Of a stretch of DNA of 46,063 bases, positions 26,714-37,253 are shown piece by piece. A program made the translations under genes and the position numbers. The first letter of the stretch is position 1. Each line of letters opens with the position of its first letter. The notes beneath the pieces are model-generated. The model searched no databases. It was not told the origin of the DNA and saw only the letters and a program-made list of their open reading frames with translations. The stretch covers positions 1-46,063 of the forward strand of contig CAMEEZ010000006.1 in the NCBI GenBank assembly GCA_945915275.1. The letters run 5' to 3'. The stretch comes from an uncultured Mycoplasma sp. (GTDB taxonomy: Bacteria > Bacillota_I > Bacilli_A > RF39 > UBA660).

Positions 26714-27898
26714 CTATAATAAATCTTGGTATTTATTTTCTTCTCTTGCTGTTATTTTTATAATTTCATGTTCTTTAATAGCCTTTCTTATCATTTCTTT
26801 ATAAGGAATTAATCTTTCATACTCTTCACATAATTTTTTATCAGGATTTATAACAGGATGTTCTGGTACAAATATTGTACAGCAATCTTCATAGGGTAAA
26901 ATGCTTGTTTCATAAGTATCAATACTTTTAGCAATATTAATGATTTCGATTTTATCAAAACATGCCACTGGTCTAATTACTGGAGTTGTAGTTACTTCAT
27001 TAATAGCCTTCATACTTGTTAAAGTTTGACTAGCAACTTGTCCTATAGACTCTCCATTCACTAAGATATGAGCATTAGAATTATAAGCAATCATTGAACT
27101 AATACGATACATCATCCTTCTAAGTATCGTTATTAAATACTCTTTAGGAATTTTAGTATAAATTCCTTCTTGAATTTCTGTAAAATTGATTATGTGTAAT
27201 TTAATGTCATTATTATATAATGCTAATTTTTTTGCTAAAGAAATAACTTTATTCTTTGCTTCAATACTTGTATGAGGAGGACTTTCAAAATAAATAGCCT
27301 CTAATTTAACTCCCCTTTTTATCGCAAGATAACCCGCCACAGGAGAATCTATTCCGCCACTTAACATAAGTAATCCTTTTCCTAAAGTTCCAACTGGATA
27401 TCCCCCTAAACCTTTAATACTATCAAAATAAATTATTATTAAATTATTTCTTATTTCAATGTTTATAGTTAAATCAGGATTATGAACATCTACTTTTATA
27501 TTATTGATATTTTTTAAGATAATCGCACCTATTTTACGACTAACTTCCATACTTTCAAAAGGATATTGTTTATCACTTCTTTTAGTTACTACTTTAAAAG
27601 TTGTAAAGTTCTTATTTTGAATTAATTCTAAAACTTTTTTACCAATATCATCTATTTCTCTTTCATGAATTTTATAGCCTATAATTATTTCATGAATTCC
27701 AAAAACTTTTTGCAATTTTTCTATTGTTTCATCAATAAAATCAGTTTCAATAAACATTCTTCCTTTATCATAATTAATTTCACAATTTAAATTTTCCAGA
27801 GTTTTATTTATATTATCTTTTAGAGTTTTAATAAAGAAATTAATATTATCTTTCTTGGTAGTTAATTCACCATATTTAATTATAATTAATTTTTTCAT
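26714..27898 (-). CDS. thiI: tRNA 4-thiouridine sulfurtransferase ThiI
   Basis: THUMP domain plus PP-loop MLLSGGIDSPVAGYLAIKRG; lacks a C-terminal rhodanese domain. Confidence 0.95.
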   Translation of the reverse strand: MKKLIIIKYGELTTKKDNINFFIKTLKDNINKTLENLNCEINYDKGRMFIETDFIDETIEKLQKVFGIHEIIIGYKIHEREIDDIGKKVLELIQNKNFTTFKVVTKRSDKQYPFESMEVSRKIGAIILKNINNIKVDVHNPDLTINIEIRNNLIIIYFDSIKGLGGYPVGTLGKGLLMLSGGIDSPVAGYLAIKRGVKLEAIYFESPPHTSIEAKNKVISLAKKLALYNNDIKLHIINFTEIQEGIYTKIPKEYLITILRRMMYRISSMIAYNSNAHILVNGESIGQVASQTLTSMKAINEVTTTPVIRPVACFDKIEIINIAKSIDTYETSILPYEDCCTIFVPEHPVINPDKKLCEEYERLIPYKEMIRKAIKEHEIIKITAREENKYQDLL

Positions 27899-27899
27899 A

Positions 27900-29024
27900 T
27901 TATTCCTTTCCCAAAGAAACTATCTCATATACTTTTTTAAATTCAGTTAAAAATTTATTTATCTCTTCTGTGGTGGTTTTATGAGACAAACTAATTCTTA
28001 ATGTTTCTCTCGATCTTTCAACATCGTTATAAACTGCAACAACGCTTGAATTTATTTCATTATGCAAAGATTTTATATATATTTCTTTATCCCCAAGCAT
28101 TTTATCAATAATATTTGCATCTAATTTTTTTAAACTTAAACTTAAAATATGAGGAATTGTATATTTTGTTTTATTTATTAAAACATTTTCATATTTAGAT
28201 AATTCATTACATATTTTTTCATTTAATCTAGCTACAAAATGTTCTTTTTTATCTAAATCATTAAGTGATACCATCAAGGCCTTTTCAAAGGCTAAAATAT
28301 CAGGCAAAGAATATGTAACTGGCGATAATTCATCAATTCCATTTCCAAACATTAAAGGATAAATTTTTATTCTTTCACTATGATAAAATAATCCAATATT
28401 TTTAGGGCCAAAAATCTTATGAGACGATATACTTGCCATATCCACATCATGTAAATTTATAGCAATTTTACCTATAGCTCCAGCTATATCAGAATGAAAT
28501 AGTGTATTAGGATTAACTTTTTTAATAATCTGTCTGATCATTTTTAAAGGTTGTCTAATCCCAAGCTCATTATTCAAAGCACAAATACTTACTAAAACAG
28601 TATCTTCTCTAATTAAACTTTTTAAATGTTCAAAATCAATAAGACCATCTCTATCATTATCAACATAACTAATTTCAAACCCTATTTTCTCTAAATAATT
28701 ACAAATCTTATATACAGATGAATGTTCTAATTTTGAAACTATTAAATGATTACCTTGCTTATGATATGCCATCATTATTCCAATTAACGCTAAATTATTT
28801 GCTTCGGTAGCACCACTAGTAAATGTTATTTCACTTTCCATTACATTAAAAGTATCAGAAATATTTTTTAAAGTACGTTTAAAAAGTTCCCTAGCTTTTT
28901 CACCTAATTTATGATTTGAAGATAAGTCTGCCGGATAATTTTTAGCTATTTTATTATATACATCTAAGGCTTCATAAGAAATTGGCGTAGTTGCCGAATA
29001 ATCTAAATATACCACATTAATCAC
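27900..29024 (-). CDS. cysteine desulfurase (NifS/IscS family)
   Basis: VYLDYSATTPIS...FTSGATEANNLALIG...SDIAGAIGKI...SSHKIFGPKNIGLFY; next to thiI. Confidence 0.94.
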   Translation of the reverse strand: MINVVYLDYSATTPISYEALDVYNKIAKNYPADLSSNHKLGEKARELFKRTLKNISDTFNVMESEITFTSGATEANNLALIGIMMAYHKQGNHLIVSKLEHSSVYKICNYLEKIGFEISYVDNDRDGLIDFEHLKSLIREDTVLVSICALNNELGIRQPLKMIRQIIKKVNPNTLFHSDIAGAIGKIAINLHDVDMASISSHKIFGPKNIGLFYHSERIKIYPLMFGNGIDELSPVTYSLPDILAFEKALMVSLNDLDKKEHFVARLNEKICNELSKYENVLINKTKYTIPHILSLSLKKLDANIIDKMLGDKEIYIKSLHNEINSSVVAVYNDVERSRETLRISLSHKTTTEEINKFLTEFKKVYEIVSLGKE

Positions 29025-29040
29025 CTAAACTTATTATACA

Positions 29041-29065
29041 AAAAAAAGACCTTAAGGTCTATTAT
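29041..29065 (-). terminator. terminator of ezrA
   Basis: 14-bp palindrome AGACCTTAAGGTCT followed by a T run on the minus strand. Confidence 0.7.
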
Positions 29066-29067
29066 TT

Positions 29068-30807
29068 TTATGCTTGATATTCATCAATTAATCTTTTGTG
29101 AATTCCTGGTTCAACAATATTTATTGCATTAATTGCATTTTCTAAACTAAGTTTAAAATTCCCTTTCATAAAAGAATTTTCTGCTTTAGTAAGTCCAAAA
29201 TCAACTTCTTTATTTACGGGACGATATCTATTTCCGTAAACAATCGCCATTTCAGCCATTTTAGCTGTTTTAACAGTTTCATTCGTAGTATTATACAATT
29301 TTAAAACTAAATCTCTTGCAGTATCCACTCTGGTATTTAATGTTTTTATGGAAATAGGTCTTTTATCTAATTCTTTAACCATTTCATTAATTGCTAAAGT
29401 AGCTTCAGATAATTCCACATAATAATGCTTAGGTACAACAGGTAATTTATATGTATTTATTTTATCCTTTGCCGTTAACAAAATACTCTTAATTTCAGTC
29501 AATTGTTCTCTCGCTCTTTGTTCATCTTCTTTTAAGCTTCCTAAACTTCTTAATGCTCCATCTAATTTTTCTTCAGTTTTTGTAAGTTTAACATTAATTA
29601 ATTCCATTTCTTTAGCCAAACGGGAAAAAGAATTAGTTCTACTTCGATGAATATTAATTACTCTATCATAAGATGAGCGAATAGCAATAAGCTCATTTCT
29701 AATTTCATCAATAACTAAAACATCATCATCTGTAAGATCATAACTATATTTAATATCGTCAATTTTACGATATAATTCATTGTTTATCTTTTCCAATTTT
29801 GAAGTCTTTAAAATAATACTTCTTGTATAATCTTCAAAGATTTTTTTTGCAATTTTTTCTTTATCAAAATCATTATATAAAGACTCAAAATAATCTAACA
29901 TTGTCTTAAGTTCGAAAACAGAATCTTCTAAATTTAACACATTTAATCTTTGAAAAATATCTTGAATTTTTTTATTTGCCTCAGTAATATTATATTGAAT
30001 ATTTAAATAATCAAGATTATAGCCTTCACTTTCAAGCTTATCTGATATAACTTCAATATCTTCGATTTTTTTGGGGATAATATTTTTACCAATTAAAACA
30101 ATCGTTGGTGCTTCTTCAATAACTAGTTTCAAATTTCCAACAATATCTCCAATTGCTTTTACAATTTTACCTACCTCCTGATATGCATTCTGATCCATAG
30201 CCATCTCAAAAGTACTAAATAACTTGTCTAAATTTTCAAATTGTAATTCTAAAGGAGAAGCAACTATTTCATATGCTTCTTTATTATTATTATACTTATC
30301 TTTAATATCACGATACGTAGATTTTAACTTTGTAATAGTCTCTCTATTTCTTTCTTCACTTAAAGTTATTTCTCTTATTTCATCTAAAAGAAAATTAGCT
30401 TTAGTTTTAACATAAGTTATTTCCATTTCTATTTCAGCAATTTTACTTTTTAAATGCTTATAATCCTTATTATTAAAAATGTCTTCTATTTCAATTAGAG
30501 AATTTGTAATTTTAGGAATATCTTCTTCTTTAATTATTTTAAAGCGTTCTTTCCAACCTTCATATTTCTTTTGTAAATTTTCATTATTTACCAATGTTTC
30601 TACTTTATTAAGCTCTGATAAAATTGACGCATTTATTATTAAGTTCTTATCTCTCTCTAGAGTACTTATATCATCTAAGTATTTCTTTTTACTTTTTTTA
30701 TTTATTAAATTTAAAACTAGTACTATTATAAAAATTGAAACAATATAATATAAAATACCTATTAAAATATAAACAGTTCTAGTCATAAAGTCACTCCTTA
30801 TTTTCAT
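29068..30807 (-). CDS. ezrA: septation ring formation regulator EzrA
   Basis: N-terminal TM then long spectrin-like coiled coil; GNRYRPVNKEVDFGLTKAENSFMKGNFKLSLENAINAINIVEPGIHKRLIDEY. Confidence 0.92.
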   Translation of the reverse strand: MKIRSDFMTRTVYILIGILYYIVSIFIIVLVLNLINKKSKKKYLDDISTLERDKNLIINASILSELNKVETLVNNENLQKKYEGWKERFKIIKEEDIPKITNSLIEIEDIFNNKDYKHLKSKIAEIEMEITYVKTKANFLLDEIREITLSEERNRETITKLKSTYRDIKDKYNNNKEAYEIVASPLELQFENLDKLFSTFEMAMDQNAYQEVGKIVKAIGDIVGNLKLVIEEAPTIVLIGKNIIPKKIEDIEVISDKLESEGYNLDYLNIQYNITEANKKIQDIFQRLNVLNLEDSVFELKTMLDYFESLYNDFDKEKIAKKIFEDYTRSIILKTSKLEKINNELYRKIDDIKYSYDLTDDDVLVIDEIRNELIAIRSSYDRVINIHRSRTNSFSRLAKEMELINVKLTKTEEKLDGALRSLGSLKEDEQRAREQLTEIKSILLTAKDKINTYKLPVVPKHYYVELSEATLAINEMVKELDKRPISIKTLNTRVDTARDLVLKLYNTTNETVKTAKMAEMAIVYGNRYRPVNKEVDFGLTKAENSFMKGNFKLSLENAINAINIVEPGIHKRLIDEYQA

Positions 30808-30915
30808 ATTTATTCTATCATGTTTAATAATTAATTAAAAGTATAAATATTTTTTATTGTTAATTTTTTCTATTTATTATATAATTATTAAAGAATAAGG
30901 GAATTAGGTGATACA

Positions 30916-32205
30916 ATGTTTCGAGAGTTTGACTATGACAACAAACCAGTAGTAGAAATAGTTGACGAAATGCTTCAAGACGCCATAAAAAACGGAGCAT
31001 CTGATATTCACTTTGACCCTACACCAGACATATTAAATGTAAGATTTAGAATTGATGGCGAACTTAGAGAATATGCTAAAGTTCCTTCTAATGTTAAAAA
31101 AAATCTTTTAACAAGAGTTAAAATTATCTCCGGAATGAATATAACAGAGACTAGATTACCTCAAGATGGAGCTATTAAAAATTTAGATAATATTGATGTA
31201 GATATGCGTGTTTCTTCTTTACCGATTGTTGATGGAGAAAAAATTGTTATTCGTATTCTTGATTATTCAAAAAGTTTAGAAGGATTAGAATACCTTAACT
31301 TTACTGATGAGAATCTTGAAAAAATCTATAAAGCAATTCATACTCCAAATGGAATTATTTTAGTAGCCGGAGCTACTGGTACCGGTAAATCTACAACTGT
31401 ATATGGAATATTACAAAAACTAAATGACGTAAAAAGAAATATTATAACAGTTGAAGATCCTGTAGAAATGAAAATACCAGGAATTAATCAAGTTCAAGTT
31501 ATGTCAGAAATTGGTCTTACATTTTCAAACACATTAAGAAGTATTTTGCGTCAAGACCCTGATACTATAATGATTGGAGAAATTCGTGATGATGAGACAG
31601 CTCGTATTGCTGTTAGAGCTTCAATTACAGGACATTTAGTTCTATCTACTATCCATACAAATAATTCTCTTACAACAATTGAAAGACTTTTAGATATGGA
31701 AGTTGAAAGATATTTACTAGGTTCTGCATTAACAATGATAATTAGTCAAAGACTAACAAAAAAATTATGTCCATTATGTCGAGAAAAGATAAATACCACT
31801 CAATACCAAAAAAATGTTTTTAAAAAAGTTTTAGGTTTAGATGTAGATGCAATATATGAGCCAAAAGGATGTTCTCAATGTTTTGATGGTTATCGTGGTC
31901 GTGTAGCTATTCAAGAAGTTTTATTGATTAATCAAGACATAAGAGACGCCATCATGAATAATGTAAAAAAGAAAGATCTACGTAATTTAGTTTATAAAGA
32001 AGAAAATGTTCAAACTCTTTTACAAGATGGCTTAAAAAAAGTTATTAATGGACTTACTAGTTTCGAACAAATATTAACTGCTATAGACATAAGTGAAGAC
32101 ATTGATGAAGATGATATAGAACTTAAACAAGCGATAATTGGAAATTATAATGAAGACGCACCTAAAGAAAACAACTCAAATAATGAAGAAATAGAAATGC
32201 TATAA
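30916..32205 (+). CDS. GspE/PilB/ComGA-type secretion ATPase
   Basis: GASDIHFDP...GATGTGKSTTVYGILQKL...RQDPDTIMIGEIRDDETARIAVRASITGHLVLSTIHTN; C-terminal CPLC...CSQC zinc motif. Confidence 0.94.
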   Translation: MFREFDYDNKPVVEIVDEMLQDAIKNGASDIHFDPTPDILNVRFRIDGELREYAKVPSNVKKNLLTRVKIISGMNITETRLPQDGAIKNLDNIDVDMRVSSLPIVDGEKIVIRILDYSKSLEGLEYLNFTDENLEKIYKAIHTPNGIILVAGATGTGKSTTVYGILQKLNDVKRNIITVEDPVEMKIPGINQVQVMSEIGLTFSNTLRSILRQDPDTIMIGEIRDDETARIAVRASITGHLVLSTIHTNNSLTTIERLLDMEVERYLLGSALTMIISQRLTKKLCPLCREKINTTQYQKNVFKKVLGLDVDAIYEPKGCSQCFDGYRGRVAIQEVLLINQDIRDAIMNNVKKKDLRNLVYKEENVQTLLQDGLKKVINGLTSFEQILTAIDISEDIDEDDIELKQAIIGNYNEDAPKENNSNNEEIEML

Positions 32206-32230
32206 AAAAGAAGCAAAAAATGCTTCTTTT
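32206..32230. terminator. bidirectional terminator between the GspE/ComGA gene and mtaB
   Basis: aaaagaagca-aaaaaa-tgcttctttt. Confidence 0.78.
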
Positions 32231-33498
32231 CATTTGCTTATTAAAATATGATCTTCATATTTATCAATATAAGTTTCTATAAAATCTCCTTGTTCAACAT
32301 TCTTAAATATTTTAACTTTTAAATAATTACTTGTATGACCTGTAGCATAATTATCTTTCTTTTCTTCAACTAGAACTTTTACTAATGTTTTAACATGACT
32401 TTTATAATAAGATTCTTCTAATTGTTCTGATAACTCTAATAATTTTCCTGCTCTAATTTTTTTATCATGTTCATCAACTTGGTAAGGCATTTTACTAGCT
32501 ACTGTACCAGTACGAATCGAATAAGGAAATACATGAATCTTGGCAAAATTAATTAATTTGCAAAATTCATAGGATTCATTAAAATATACTTCATCTTCAT
32601 ATGGATGCCCTACTATAACATCTGTTGTAATAGAAATATCTGGTCTTATACTTCTAATTTTAGCAATTTTATCTTTAAAATATTCAGCGTTATATTTACG
32701 ATTCATCTTTTTTAAAATATAATTAGATCCGGATTGTAGTGGAATATGAATATGATTGCATATTTTAGAATTATTTTTTAATTCCTCCATAAATTTATCA
32801 TTTAGTTCTGTGATTTCAATTGATGATATTCTTATTTGCTTTAATTCTTCTATTAACGATAATTCATGAATCAAATCTACAAGATCTTTTCCATTAGAAT
32901 TATAACTACCTGTGTGAATTCCAGTTAAAACAATTTCTTTATGACCATTATTTACTAAAATTCTAGCTTCTTTTAAACATTCATTAAAATCTTTAGAACG
33001 AATATTCCCTCTTACATAAGGAATTATACAATAAGAGCAAAAATTATTACATCCATCTTGCACTTTTAAAAATGCTCTTGTTTGTGAAGTAAATCTTTTT
33101 ACATTCATAGATTCAAATTCTAAGTTTCTTTCATTATAAATTTTTATATATTTGTTATTATTCTTTATAAAATCATTAATTAAATCCACTATTTTACTTT
33201 TATCTTTATTTCCTAAAAGAATATCTATTTCTAAATCCTTGTATTCTTCAGGATTATTTTGCGAACTACATCCACACACTATCAAAATTGCTCGATTATT
33301 TTCTCGTTTAACTCTTCTAATAATTTTTTTTGATTTATTATCAGCCATATTAGTAACAGAACAAGTATTTATAATAATAATATCACTATCAACATATTCT
33401 TCTTCATATTTAAAATCTTGAGCAAGCAACAACTCTTTCATTGCTTCACTTTCATAAGTATTAACTTTACATCCTAAAGTTATTATTGAAAATTTCAT
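32230..33498 (-). CDS. mtaB: tRNA (N6-L-threonylcarbamoyladenosine-37-C2) methylthiotransferase
   Basis: MKFSIITLGCKVNTYESEAM; radical SAM CNNFCSYCIIPYVRGNIRS; C-terminal TRAM-like region. Confidence 0.93.
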   Translation of the reverse strand: MKFSIITLGCKVNTYESEAMKELLLAQDFKYEEEYVDSDIIIINTCSVTNMADNKSKKIIRRVKRENNRAILIVCGCSSQNNPEEYKDLEIDILLGNKDKSKIVDLINDFIKNNNKYIKIYNERNLEFESMNVKRFTSQTRAFLKVQDGCNNFCSYCIIPYVRGNIRSKDFNECLKEARILVNNGHKEIVLTGIHTGSYNSNGKDLVDLIHELSLIEELKQIRISSIEITELNDKFMEELKNNSKICNHIHIPLQSGSNYILKKMNRKYNAEYFKDKIAKIRSIRPDISITTDVIVGHPYEDEVYFNESYEFCKLINFAKIHVFPYSIRTGTVASKMPYQVDEHDKKIRAGKLLELSEQLEESYYKSHVKTLVKVLVEEKKDNYATGHTSNYLKVKIFKNVEQGDFIETYIDKYEDHILISK

Positions 33499-33556
33499 AA
33501 AACCACTTCTTTTCTTAAAGAATTATATCATATTTAAAAAAACATAGTATATAAAA

Positions 33557-33578
33557 AATCAGATTAAACATCTGATTA
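33557..33578 (-). terminator. second terminator-like hairpin downstream of valS
   Basis: Minus strand AATCAGA-TGTTTAA-TCTGATT then TTTT. Confidence 0.6.
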
Positions 33579-33635
33579 ATTTAATTAGTTGCCGATACTC
33601 TAAAATTTCTTTAAAATACATATTTTACATTTTGT

Positions 33636-33660
33636 CAAAAAAAACTGACATTTGTCAGCT
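33636..33660 (-). terminator. terminator of valS
   Basis: Minus strand GCTGACAAATGTCAG followed by TTTTTTTT. Confidence 0.75.
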
Positions 33661-33683
33661 TATTTGTTTTTAAATTTGTTATT

Positions 33684-36107
33684 TTATTTATTTTCACTTT
33701 CAAGATTTAATTCTATCTTATCAATTTTATAATCTTTATCCTGATTATTCATAGTTAAATTTTCGATAAATAAAGTTGCTTTAAAATCTTTAATTGAACT
33801 ATTTATAGCATCTTTTAATTTGGCATTTAAACTCAATTCTAAATTCTTAATCGGAGTTTTTAATGATAAATTATTATTTGATTTTTCACCTCTTACATCA
33901 CTAATAATATCACAAATCATGTTTCCATATTTTAATTCTTCTTCGAAATCAAAATCTAATGGTTTTATCTCTGTTAAATGAATTGATTTATTATCATGAT
34001 ATAATTCTTGATAAATTTCTTCGGTTATAAATGGGAAATAAATACTAAAATTTTGTAATAATTTATATAACAAAGTATAAACTGTCTTTTGACCACTATA
34101 ACGAGGTATATCACCAAATTCTTCAGGTCTATATAATCTATGTTTAACAATTTCAATGTAGTTATCACAGAAATTCCAGAAGAATTTTTCTAATACATTT
34201 AGTCCTAATCCTATTTCATAATTATCTAAATATTTAATAAATGAGCTTTCCATTTCTTGATATTTTGCTATTATCCATTTATCAATATATTCATAATCAC
34301 TAAATTCTTTATCTTCATAATCTGCTAAATGCATTTCTATAAACTTAGAAACATTCCAAATTTTATTTATTAATTTCTTTCCTCTTAAGAAAGTCTCATC
34401 ATTAAATACAATGTCCGTTCCAAGTTTTCCACTTCCAGCCCAATATCTTACTATATCTGCTCCATATGTTTCTAATAAATCAAATGGTTCCATTTTAGAA
34501 TTGCCTTTGCTTTTTGAAATTTTTTCTCCTTTATTAGCCATAACAAATCCAGATATCATTATATTATCCCATGGTTTTTCTTTAAATCCATAATAGCTTT
34601 TAACAATACTATAGAAATCCCAAGTTCTAATTATATCATGAGCATTACACCTTAAACTCATTGGCTTTAATATATCTTCATAATTATCCTTTTCACCATA
34701 TTTCATATTAATAAGAGGAGTTATCGATGATGTTTGCCAAGTGTCCATTATATCTGTTTCAGGTATAAATTCACTACAACCACATTTTGGACATTTCTTA
34801 ATATTTGGTTTATCTACTAAAGGATTAACAGGTAATTGTTCTCTATCAGCTAGTATAACTTCTCCACATTCTTTACAATACCAAACTGGGAATGCAACAC
34901 CAAAATATCTTTGTCTTGAAATGCACCAATCCCACATTATATTTTCTACCCATTCATTATATCTTGCTTGCATGTGTTTAGGATACCAATTAATCTCTTC
35001 CCCAATTTTTAAGAAGTCATTTTTATGATTCATAATATCTATAAACCATTGTTTCATTACTGAATATTCTACTTCTTTACCACATCTTTCATGAACTTGA
35101 ACTTCATGTTCTAATTCTTCCATTTTAATTAAATATCCTTGATTTTTTAAATCTTCTAATATTTGTTTTCTTGCTTCTTTAATTGGTAATCCACCATAGT
35201 TTTCAATCTCATCAATTATACGTCCGTCATTAGTAAATATATTTTTAAGTGGTAAATTATATTTTTTCCACCACTCAATATCTGTTTGATCTCCAAATGT
35301 ACAACACATAACTATTCCTGTACCTTTTTCTGCATCTACTTTTTCATCAGCCATAATTGGTACATCAACGTTTATTACAGGTATATGTGCAGTTTTTCCG
35401 ATTAAATGATTATGTTCTTCATCTTTAGGATTTACAAAAACTGATACTATAGCAGGTAATAACTCTGGCCTTGTTGTAGCTATTGTAAATTCTTCATTAT
35501 CTTCTAACGTCTTAAAATTAATATAATTAAAAGTCGTTTTGATAGTTTTAGTTTCTAATTCTGCTTGAGCAATTGAAGTTAAACACTCATTACACCATAA
35601 TGCCGGACAATATTTACGATAACAATTTCCTTTTTCAACTAAATCTATAAATGATAATTGACTAATTTTAGAACTTGAATCACTAACAGTTTTATATGCA
35701 TTATTTACATCAGCACTAAACCCTGCTCTTTTAAATAATTTTTTAAACTCTTCTTCATACTTATCTGTAGTTTCATAACATAACTTAGAAAAAGATTCTC
35801 TTCCTATTTCATGAGCTTTCTTTCCTTGCTCTTTCTCTACTAGTCTTTCACTTGGAAGACCATTATCATCAAAACCAAAAGGATAAAATACATTATAACC
35901 TCTAAGCCTTTTATATCTAGCAATCATTTCTGCTTGCGAATAAGAAAAAATATGTCCTATATGAATTTTTCCATTAACTGTTGGTGGAGGTGTATCTATT
36001 GAATATATTTTTCTATGATCTGGTTTAAACTCATATATCTTGTTATTTTCCCAATATTCCATCCATTTTTGTTCTTTTTCTTGTGTATTATACTTTTTGT
36101 CTAACAT
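33684..36107 (-). CDS. valS: valyl-tRNA synthetase, archaeal/alphaproteobacterial-like subtype
   Basis: SIDTPPPTVNGKIHIGHIFSYSQAEMIARYKRLRGYNVFYPFGFDDNGLPSERLVEKEQG; KISKSKGN. Wording matches archaeal-type ValRS rather than the usual bacterial PPPNVTG-LHLGHA...GxDHAG form. Confidence 0.92.
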   Translation of the reverse strand: MLDKKYNTQEKEQKWMEYWENNKIYEFKPDHRKIYSIDTPPPTVNGKIHIGHIFSYSQAEMIARYKRLRGYNVFYPFGFDDNGLPSERLVEKEQGKKAHEIGRESFSKLCYETTDKYEEEFKKLFKRAGFSADVNNAYKTVSDSSSKISQLSFIDLVEKGNCYRKYCPALWCNECLTSIAQAELETKTIKTTFNYINFKTLEDNEEFTIATTRPELLPAIVSVFVNPKDEEHNHLIGKTAHIPVINVDVPIMADEKVDAEKGTGIVMCCTFGDQTDIEWWKKYNLPLKNIFTNDGRIIDEIENYGGLPIKEARKQILEDLKNQGYLIKMEELEHEVQVHERCGKEVEYSVMKQWFIDIMNHKNDFLKIGEEINWYPKHMQARYNEWVENIMWDWCISRQRYFGVAFPVWYCKECGEVILADREQLPVNPLVDKPNIKKCPKCGCSEFIPETDIMDTWQTSSITPLINMKYGEKDNYEDILKPMSLRCNAHDIIRTWDFYSIVKSYYGFKEKPWDNIMISGFVMANKGEKISKSKGNSKMEPFDLLETYGADIVRYWAGSGKLGTDIVFNDETFLRGKKLINKIWNVSKFIEMHLADYEDKEFSDYEYIDKWIIAKYQEMESSFIKYLDNYEIGLGLNVLEKFFWNFCDNYIEIVKHRLYRPEEFGDIPRYSGQKTVYTLLYKLLQNFSIYFPFITEEIYQELYHDNKSIHLTEIKPLDFDFEEELKYGNMICDIISDVRGEKSNNNLSLKTPIKNLELSLNAKLKDAINSSIKDFKATLFIENLTMNNQDKDYKIDKIELNLESENK

Positions 36108-36119
36108 GTTTTTCTCTCC

Positions 36120-36350
36120 TTTTTTCTTTTACGGAAATCCCATAAAAAAACACTCATCCCAAAAGGACGAATGTTTCGTGGTACCACCTTAATTTTTTAC
36201 TCTTATTTGATAACATAGATATCTACGGGCATATGCCAACTCCCAAGCAACCTTCAATAGCATTTCTTTAAGAAAACTCACAGCATTTATTTTCCTCTCT
36301 TTTAAATACTTAACTATTTACTCCTCTTGTTCTTCGTCTTTATAAAAGTA
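36120..36350 (-). promoter_or_regulatory. T-box leader upstream of valS
   Basis: Minus strand AAGGTGGTACCACG T-box core, then terminator ACATTCGTCC-TTTT-GGGATGAGTGT-TTTTTT; about 260 nt intergenic. Confidence 0.9.
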
Positions 36351-36367
36351 TTTTAACAAATTCATCG

Positions 36368-37252
36368 CTAATTTTCAATTATTTTTTCGTAACTATTAAT
36401 TACTTCATCATTTTCATAAATATTAATGTATTTATTATCTTCTTTTATTTTTGAATCAACACTATAAGAAGATAAATAATTTAAGGTTAAATCTGATTCA
36501 CTATTTATTGAATAAAAGTCCATATTATCTAAATTCCATACTGCTAAATAATTATCCAATATTAAATATTTATTTATATAATCATCAGCCAAAAAATCTT
36601 GATTATTATAATTTACAATTTCATAACTTCCATCATCTAAAATAGTAACAACTAATTCATTATTAAATTCCACAATCTTATTAATTGATGTAAAAATTTC
36701 TTTATTATTCTCTATTATTTTGTAATAATCATCTTGTTTTATAATAATTTTATCTACGCTAATTTCTTTTAATTGATTATTATAATTTAAATACGCTTCT
36801 TCATAATTATTAGGAACAATTGGATATAATGATGGCGACAAAGAAATAATCCCCCATTTATCATTATTTTTAGTAATAAATGAATTATTTTCTATAGGAA
36901 TACTATATCCCTTTAATTCTTCATATTCAATTATTGTTAAATTACTTTCTATATCTTGTAAATATATTTTATCGCCATCTTTAATAAAAGCATATTTATT
37001 ATTCATTAATGAAGTCTTATGAATATTTCCTGTATCAATTTCTTCATATTCTGCATAATCACAAGACTCATTTTGACAATCATATGTTCCTATTAAGGTA
37101 TCATTCTTATAAAAATGTAATTTTCCGTTATAATAGAATTCATGCTTTTTATTATCTTCTTCAAAGTGTTTCATCATTCCTGCAATTGTACACGGAATAA
37201 ATATAAGAAGTAAAATAATTATAGTTAATAGAGTTCCTTTATTTTTTTCCAT
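36368..37252 (-). CDS. membrane-anchored WG-like repeat protein (294 aa)
   Basis: N-terminal TM, then YYNGKLHFYKNDTLIGTYDCQNESCDYAEY... and NDKWGIISLSPSLYPIVPNNYEEAY; same module as the adjacent larger ORF. Confidence 0.75.
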   Translation of the reverse strand: MEKNKGTLLTIIILLLIFIPCTIAGMMKHFEEDNKKHEFYYNGKLHFYKNDTLIGTYDCQNESCDYAEYEEIDTGNIHKTSLMNNKYAFIKDGDKIYLQDIESNLTIIEYEELKGYSIPIENNSFITKNNDKWGIISLSPSLYPIVPNNYEEAYLNYNNQLKEISVDKIIIKQDDYYKIIENNKEIFTSINKIVEFNNELVVTILDDGSYEIVNYNNQDFLADDYINKYLILDNYLAVWNLDNMDFYSINSESDLTLNYLSSYSVDSKIKEDNKYINIYENDEVINSYEKIIEN

Positions 37253-37253
37253 G

